The notes beneath the pieces were generated by a model. That model was not told the DNA's origin. It did no database searches and worked only from the letters and a program-made list of their open reading frames with translations. A stretch of DNA of 64,000 nt from Pyrinomonadaceae bacterium (lineage in GTDB: Bacteria; Acidobacteriota; Blastocatellia; Pyrinomonadales; Pyrinomonadaceae): NCBI GenBank assembly GCA_036277115.1, contig DASUNM010000027.1:895937-959936 (forward strand). The letters run 5' to 3'. Positions 60,003 through 64,000 of this stretch are shown here, piece after piece (the stretch's first letter is position 1; the number at the start of each line of letters is the position of its first letter). Made by a program: the position numbers and the translations under genes.

Positions 60003-60173
60003 ATGGCCACTTACACACCACCGCCTTATTTTCCGCAGAGTTCGCTTTCGCCGCCAAGCAAGAACCGTTATCTAAAGTTCAAGCTGATGGTGGGGGCGCT
60101 GGTGGTCCTGTTGCTGGCTATCATCGGCGGCGCGATCACCGGAATCGTCTATCTCATCAAGGCGCTGGCTTGA
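60003..60173 (+). CDS. 56-residue single-span membrane protein
   Basis: A short frame from ATG to TGA. It reads MATYTPPPYFPQSS at the start, then a Ser/Pro/Lys stretch (SPPSKNRYLKFKL), then one long hydrophobic helix (MVGALVVLLLAIIGGAITGIVYLIKALA) at the C-terminus. The proline-rich head plus single helix suggests a small membrane-tethered factor. The ribosome site is weak. The helical amphiphilic layout, clean stop and lack of overlap support it, but no family is recognised. It sits just upstream of the str-operon promoter. Confidence 0.6.
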   Translation: MATYTPPPYFPQSSLSPPSKNRYLKFKLMVGALVVLLLAIIGGAITGIVYLIKALA

Positions 60174-60188
60174 GCTGCGCTGGCGCGC

Positions 60189-60217
60189 TTGACATCAAAA
60201 GTGCGCACCCTTATAGT
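60189..60217 (+). promoter_or_regulatory. strong sigma-70 promoter of the str operon
   Basis: TTGACA (60189-60194, perfect) and TATAGT (60212-60217, 5 of 6) with a 17-bp spacer. Predicted start near 60224, leaving a leader of about 370 nt before rpsL. Confidence 0.85.
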
Positions 60218-60223
60218 TTCCCG

Positions 60224-60592
60224 TTTCGGACTCAGTTTCCGATTTCCTCTAGTGCAACGCTGTAACTGGTTCTGTCGGTGCGGAGGCGTTGCCCGGCTCG
60301 ATGCGTGGCATCGGCCGTTAAATATTGTGGCGTAAAGCTCGCATCCTTCACGATGCGAACGCGGCAAACGGCCCCGCCTGGTGCCGCGACGCTACAGAAA
60401 AGCTTCGGCTAATTTTGGGCTTTGGGAAGCCAAATCCGCGCCCGCCTAAAAGCGAAAACAGAACGTCCCTTTAACTAATTTGGAGCAGGCCAGTTTGTCT
60501 GCGCTGACTGCCGGACACGTTCCGGAAAGAGGCAGGCCGCGGCCCTTTTTGCGCTTTACACGCCCGCTACCGAGTTTGAGAAACAGGTAAAG
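60224..60592 (+). other. long leader of the str operon
   Basis: No gene is seen in this 369-nt stretch. It contains hairpins GCATC-cttcac-GATGC (near 60341-60358) and CCGGA-cacgt-TCCGG (near 60512-60527), plus GC-rich segments. Leaders of ribosomal operons often carry autoregulatory binding sites, typically for S7 in str operons, but no known motif is recognised here. Confidence 0.5.
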
Positions 60593-60976
60593 ATGCCGAC
60601 GATAAATCAACTAGTTCGTAAAGGACGCCAGGCAGTCAAATACAAGACGGCCAGCCCGGCGCTCCAGAGTTCTCCGCAGAAACGCGGTGTATGCACACGC
60701 GTCTATACCCAGACGCCGAAGAAACCGAACTCCGCGCTGCGCAAAGTCGCGCGCGTTCGTCTGACCAACGGCATCGAGGTCACGACCTATATTCCGGGCG
60801 TCGGCCACAATTTGCAGGAGCACTCGATCGTTTTGATTCGTGGCGGGCGCGTCAAGGATTTGCCGGGGGTTCGCTATCACGTGATTCGCGGCACGCTGGA
60901 TTCCGTCGGCGTCAGCGATCGCAAGAAGAGCCGTTCGAAATACGGCGCCAAACGTCCAAAGGGAGGCGCGAAGTAA
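60593..60976 (+). CDS. rpsL: 30S ribosomal protein S12
   Basis: 127 residues, full length. [11 protein letters not shown] at the start, then [22 protein letters not shown] (the streptomycin-associated loop with Lys), the [12 protein letters not shown] segment that holds the beta-methylthiolated Asp, and a basic tail. It decodes at the ribosomal A site. First gene of the str operon; rpsG begins 3 bp after its stop. Confidence 0.98.
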   Translation: MPTINQLVRKGRQAVKYKTASPALQSSPQKRGVCTRVYTQTPKKPNSALRKVARVRLTNGIEVTTYIPGVGHNLQEHSIVLIRGGRVKDLPGVRYHVIRGTLDSVGVSDRKKSRSKYGAKRPKGGAK

Positions 60977-60979
60977 CCG

Positions 60980-61450
60980 ATGCCGAGACGCAGAGTTGCA
61001 GAGCGAAGAGCTGTTCTTCCCGATCCGGTCTACAACAGTCCGCTGGTGACGAAGTTCATCAACGGCATCATGTGGGGCGGCAAGCGTTCGCTGGCCGAGC
61101 GTACTTTTTATGATGCCCTGCGGCAGGTCGGCGATAAGGCCGGCGATGAGCCTTTGAAAGTTTTCAAGCGCGCCATCGAAAACGTCAGACCCACGGTTGA
61201 AGTGAAATCGCGACGCGTCGGTGGATCCACCTATCAGGTGCCGGTTGAAGTCCACCAGGAGAGGCGTGGCGCGCTGGCAATTCGCTGGATCGTCGCCTAT
61301 GCACGCAGTCGCGGCGAAAAGACAATGACCGATCGGTTGGCGGCTGAGTTACTTGATGCGGCGAACAATCGCGGCAACGCAGTGAAGAAAAAGGAAGATA
61401 CGCATCGCATGGCCGATGCGAATAAAGCATTTGCTCACTACAAGTGGTAA
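60980..61450 (+). CDS. rpsG: 30S ribosomal protein S7
   Basis: 156 residues. [40 protein letters not shown] at the N-terminus and [32 protein letters not shown] in the 16S-binding core, ending NKAFAHYKW. It organises the head of the 30S subunit and in many bacteria represses its own operon. Followed by a repeat element and then fusA. Confidence 0.98.
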   Translation: MPRRRVAERRAVLPDPVYNSPLVTKFINGIMWGGKRSLAERTFYDALRQVGDKAGDEPLKVFKRAIENVRPTVEVKSRRVGGSTYQVPVEVHQERRGALAIRWIVAYARSRGEKTMTDRLAAELLDAANNRGNAVKKKEDTHRMADANKAFAHYKW

Positions 61451-61451
61451 G

Positions 61452-61502
61452 GGTACGCACGCCTCCGGCGTGCCACCACAGCACGCTGGAAGCGTGCGTA
61501 CC
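61452..61502. repeat. GGTACGCACGC...GCGTGCGTACC element inside the str operon
   Basis: GGTACGCACGCCTCCGGCGTGC ... GCACGCTGGAAGCGTGCGTACC: terminal inverted repeats of about 11 bp, 51 bp long. It fills almost all the 60-bp spacer between rpsG and fusA, starts one base after the rpsG stop and ends 8 bp before the fusA start. It matches the copies at 24699 and 26120. Confidence 0.88.
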
Positions 61503-61510
61503 AATAGAAG

Positions 61511-63613
61511 ATGGCTAAGCACGACGATTTAAATCTGTTCCGGAATATCGGCATCATGGCGCACATCGATGCCGGTAAGACCACCACCACGGAACGTGTC
61601 CTTTATTACACGGGCGTCTCGCACAAAATTGGCGAGGTGCACGAGGGCACGGCGACCATGGACTGGATGGAGCAGGAGCAGGAGCGAGGCATCACGATCA
61701 CCAGCGCTGCGACGACCTGTTTCTGGGAACGGAACGGTGTCGATCATCGCATCAACATCATCGACACGCCGGGCCACGTAGATTTCACGATGGAAGTTGA
61801 GCGCAGTCTGCGCGTGCTTGACGGCGCGGTCGCGGTATTCGATGGCGTCGCCGGTGTCGAGCCGCAGTCCGAAACTGTTTGGCGTCAGGCAGACAAATAC
61901 GGCGTCCCGCGCATTTGTTTTATTAACAAGCTCGATCGCGCCGGCGCGTCGTTCCAGCGCTCATTCGATTCGATTATTGCCCGCCTGGGCGCAAATCCCG
62001 TCGCTCTCCAAATTCCCATCGGACATGAAGATCAGTTCAAAGGCGTCATCGATATCATCACGATGAAGGGGCTGGTCTGGAACGATGAATCAAAAGGCGC
62101 AAAGTACGAAGAGATTGAAATTCCGGCCGAGCTGAAAGAAGAAGCCGCCGCCGCGCGTGAAAAATTGATTGAAGCGGTCGCGATGGTTGATGACGACTTG
62201 ATGCACAAGTACGTCGAAGCCCAGCCGATCACTGAAGCCGAGATTCGCAAAGCGCTGCGCAAAGGAACGCTCGAGCTGCGTTTGGTCCCGGTGGTGACGG
62301 GTTCAGCTTTCAAGAACAAAGGCGTGCAGACGCTGCTCGACGCCGTCGTCGACTATATGCCGTCGCCGCTCGATATTCCGCCGGTTGAAGGCGTCAATCC
62401 GAAGAACGCTCAGAAAGAAACGCGTCCGCCGGATGCGACGGCGCCGTTTAGCGGTCTGGTGTTCAAGATCATGGCTGACAAGCACCTCGGCCAGCTTTCG
62501 TTCGTGCGCATTTACAGCGGCACGATCAAGTCAGGTTCGTACGCGTACAACTCAGCGAAGGACACGAAAGAGCGGGTCGGCCGGTTGATGCGCATGCACG
62601 CAAACAAGCGTGAAGATATTGAATCGGCGAGCGCCGGCGAAATCATCGCCATCGGCGGCATGAAGCAGGTCACCACGGGCGATACGGTTTGTGACGAAAA
62701 CAAGCCGATCATTCTTGAGGCGATCGAGTTCCCCGCGCCGGTTATTCGCGTCGCCGTGGAGCCGAAGACGCGTGCCGATCAGGACAAGCTGGGTGTGGCG
62801 CTTGGCCGGCTGGCTCAGGAAGATCCTTCATTTAACGTTTCAACCGACCAGGAAACCGGTCAGACAATTATCGCCGGAATGGGCGAGTTGCATCTCGAAA
62901 TCATTGTCGATCGCATGAAGCGCGAGTTCGGCGTCGAAGCCAATGTGGGCAAACCGCAGGTCGCCTATCGCGAGACCATCACCCAGCCCGCCGCGGGTAA
63001 AGAAATCTTCAAGAAGCAGACCGGTGGTCGCGGGCAGTATGCGCATGTCGAGCTCGAGATTGAGCCGGCGCCCGGCGAAGGTTTTGTTTTCGAGAGCGAG
63101 ATCAAGGGTGGCGCAATTCCGCGCGAGTTCATCAAGCCGACCGAGCAGGGTGTTCACGACGCCATGGAACGTGGCTATCTCGCCGGCTATGACCTGGTCG
63201 ACATCAAGGTGCGCCTGGTTGACGGTGGCTTTCACGAGGTTGACTCGGACGAGCGCGCTTTCATTATTGCCGGTTCGCTGGCTTTCCAGGACGCGGTCAG
63301 GAAGGCCAAGCCGGTTCTGCTGGAACCAATCATGCGGATCGAAGTGGTAACGCCCGACGATTATGTGGGCGCCGTGAACGGCGATCTGATGAAGCGTCGG
63401 GGCCAGTTCGCCGGCACTGAGATAAGGCCAGGCGGCGCACAGGTGATCACCGCGTACGTGCCGCTGTCGGAAATGTTTGGTTATACGACCGACCTGCGTT
63501 CGGCAACGCAGGGTCGCGCAACTTCGACGATGCATTTCGAGCGTTATGATCAGGCGCCCAAGAACGTCGCTGAAGAAGTGATCGCGAAGGTTCAGGGCGT
63601 GGCAACTAAATAG
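61511..63613 (+). CDS. fusA: translation elongation factor G
   Basis: 700 residues. G1 loop [19 protein letters not shown] at about residue 17, G2/switch region [25 protein letters not shown]3 DTPGHVDF, G4 NKLDR, then domains II-V to [15 protein letters not shown]. It is the GTPase that moves tRNA and mRNA after peptide transfer. It belongs to the str operon, whose spacer before it holds a repeat element. Confidence 0.98.
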   Translation: MAKHDDLNLFRNIGIMAHIDAGKTTTTERVLYYTGVSHKIGEVHEGTATMDWMEQEQERGITITSAATTCFWERNGVDHRINIIDTPGHVDFTMEVERSLRVLDGAVAVFDGVAGVEPQSETVWRQADKYGVPRICFINKLDRAGASFQRSFDSIIARLGANPVALQIPIGHEDQFKGVIDIITMKGLVWNDESKGAKYEEIEIPAELKEEAAAAREKLIEAVAMVDDDLMHKYVEAQPITEAEIRKALRKGTLELRLVPVVTGSAFKNKGVQTLLDAVVDYMPSPLDIPPVEGVNPKNAQKETRPPDATAPFSGLVFKIMADKHLGQLSFVRIYSGTIKSGSYAYNSAKDTKERVGRLMRMHANKREDIESASAGEIIAIGGMKQVTTGDTVCDENKPIILEAIEFPAPVIRVAVEPKTRADQDKLGVALGRLAQEDPSFNVSTDQETGQTIIAGMGELHLEIIVDRMKREFGVEANVGKPQVAYRETITQPAAGKEIFKKQTGGRGQYAHVELEIEPAPGEGFVFESEIKGGAIPREFIKPTEQGVHDAMERGYLAGYDLVDIKVRLVDGGFHEVDSDERAFIIAGSLAFQDAVRKAKPVLLEPIMRIEVVTPDDYVGAVNGDLMKRRGQFAGTEIRPGGAQVITAYVPLSEMFGYTTDLRSATQGRATSTMHFERYDQAPKNVAEEVIAKVQGVATK

Positions 63614-63631
63614 GGGACAGATAGAACAACC

Positions 63632-64000
63632 ATGAGCAAAGAGAAATTTGATCGCAGTAAGCCGCACGTGAACATCGGGACGATTGGGCACGTGGACCAT
63701 GGCAAGACGACTTTGACGGCGGCCATTACGAAAGTTTTGGCGAAGAACAATCCGAAAGTGCAGTTTGTGGCTTTCGATCAGATTGATAAGGCGCCGGAAG
63801 AGAAAGCCAGAGGCATCACGATCGCGACCGCGCACGTCGAGTACGAGACGCCTAATCGCCACTACGCGCACGTGGACTGTCCGGGTCACGCCGACTATGT
63901 GAAGAACATGATCACCGGCGCGGCGCAGATGGACGGCGCGATTCTGGTGGTGGCCGCGACCGATGGTCCGATGCCGCAGACCCGAGAGCACATCCTGCTC
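63632..64000 (+). CDS. tuf: translation elongation factor Tu (5' part, runs off window)
   Basis: 123 codons seen. [35 protein letters not shown] with the P-loop GHVDHGKT, then [18 protein letters not shown] (switch I), [41 protein letters not shown] (G3 and beyond). It delivers aminoacyl-tRNA to the ribosome. It starts 18 bp after fusA; a ribosome site GGGGACAG precedes the ATG. The C-terminal two domains lie past the right edge. Confidence 0.98.
   Translation, partial: MSKEKFDRSKPHVNIGTIGHVDHGKTTLTAAITKVLAKNNPKVQFVAFDQIDKAPEEKARGITIATAHVEYETPNRHYAHVDCPGHADYVKNMITGAAQMDGAILVVAATDGPMPQTREHILL

Noticed and set aside
62840..63991. 383-codon minus-strand frame opposite fusA/tuf
   Set aside because: Antisense shadow of two highly conserved genes in GC-rich DNA; composition is His/Arg-rich nonsense with no family motif.

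Overview
The window reads as a contiguous, GC-rich chromosomal segment of a Gram-negative, aerobic heterotroph. The best guess is an Acidobacteriota member of the Blastocatellia/Pyrinomonadaceae type. That assignment is inference. It rests on Asn/Ala/Ser-rich lipoprotein tails, tandem large carboxypeptidase-regulatory-like proteins, winged-helix/TPR regulators, CarD, an RND-TolC fusion and very repeat-rich intergenic DNA. No rRNA or tRNA gene, phage, transposase or CRISPR array was found.

Layout. 1-8.4 kb: end of a methylmalonyl-CoA mutase catalytic subunit, a membrane-anchored unknown, then a TetR/membrane-fusion/RND efflux operon whose last gene joins an RND pump and a TolC-type channel in one frame. 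8.7-13.9 kb: secreted EEP hydrolase, MBL hydrolase, dcd and dut, an O-methyltransferase and a lipoprotein. 13.9-14.0 kb: a minus-strand small RNA with its own promoter and terminator, probably 6S RNA. 14-26 kb: TPR/Fis-type regulator, B12-radical-SAM protein, prmC, HtrA-type protease, HIT protein, murA, rtcB-like gene, aroK and aroA. 26-33.3 kb: a partner-switch set (anti-sigma kinase plus two STAS antagonists), a TPM/Tim44-like pair, carD, a CNNM/CorC protein and egtD. 33.4-36.3 kb: PDZ protein, MBL protein and a four-helix-bundle protein between repeat arrays. 36.4-42.6 kb: a fadN-(DJ-1)-fadA-fadE beta-oxidation operon with a palindrome lying exactly in the promoter spacer. 42.7-47.5 kb: a ToxR-type/TPR regulator diverging from an AT-richer alginate-lyase-like gene and a tiny Cys-rich secreted protein. 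47.5-59.9 kb: paired M16 proteases, two carboxypeptidase-regulatory-like proteins, FHA-GAF-cyclase, site-2 protease, glmM, a second structured RNA candidate and a TPR lipoprotein. 60-64 kb: the str operon (rpsL, rpsG, fusA, tuf) behind a near-consensus promoter and a leader of about 370 nt.

The most unusual feature is the intergenic DNA. About twenty spacers hold inverted repeats. Many are built from a short word of 7-10 bp iterated in one direction, then a spacer, then the same word iterated in the opposite direction. The word differs at each locus. One such array appears to have become the signal peptide of an M16 protease, one pair flanks the four-helix-bundle gene, and a related 50-bp element sits inside the str operon between rpsG and fusA. 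Together with the two structured RNA candidates, these are the best places to look for something undescribed.
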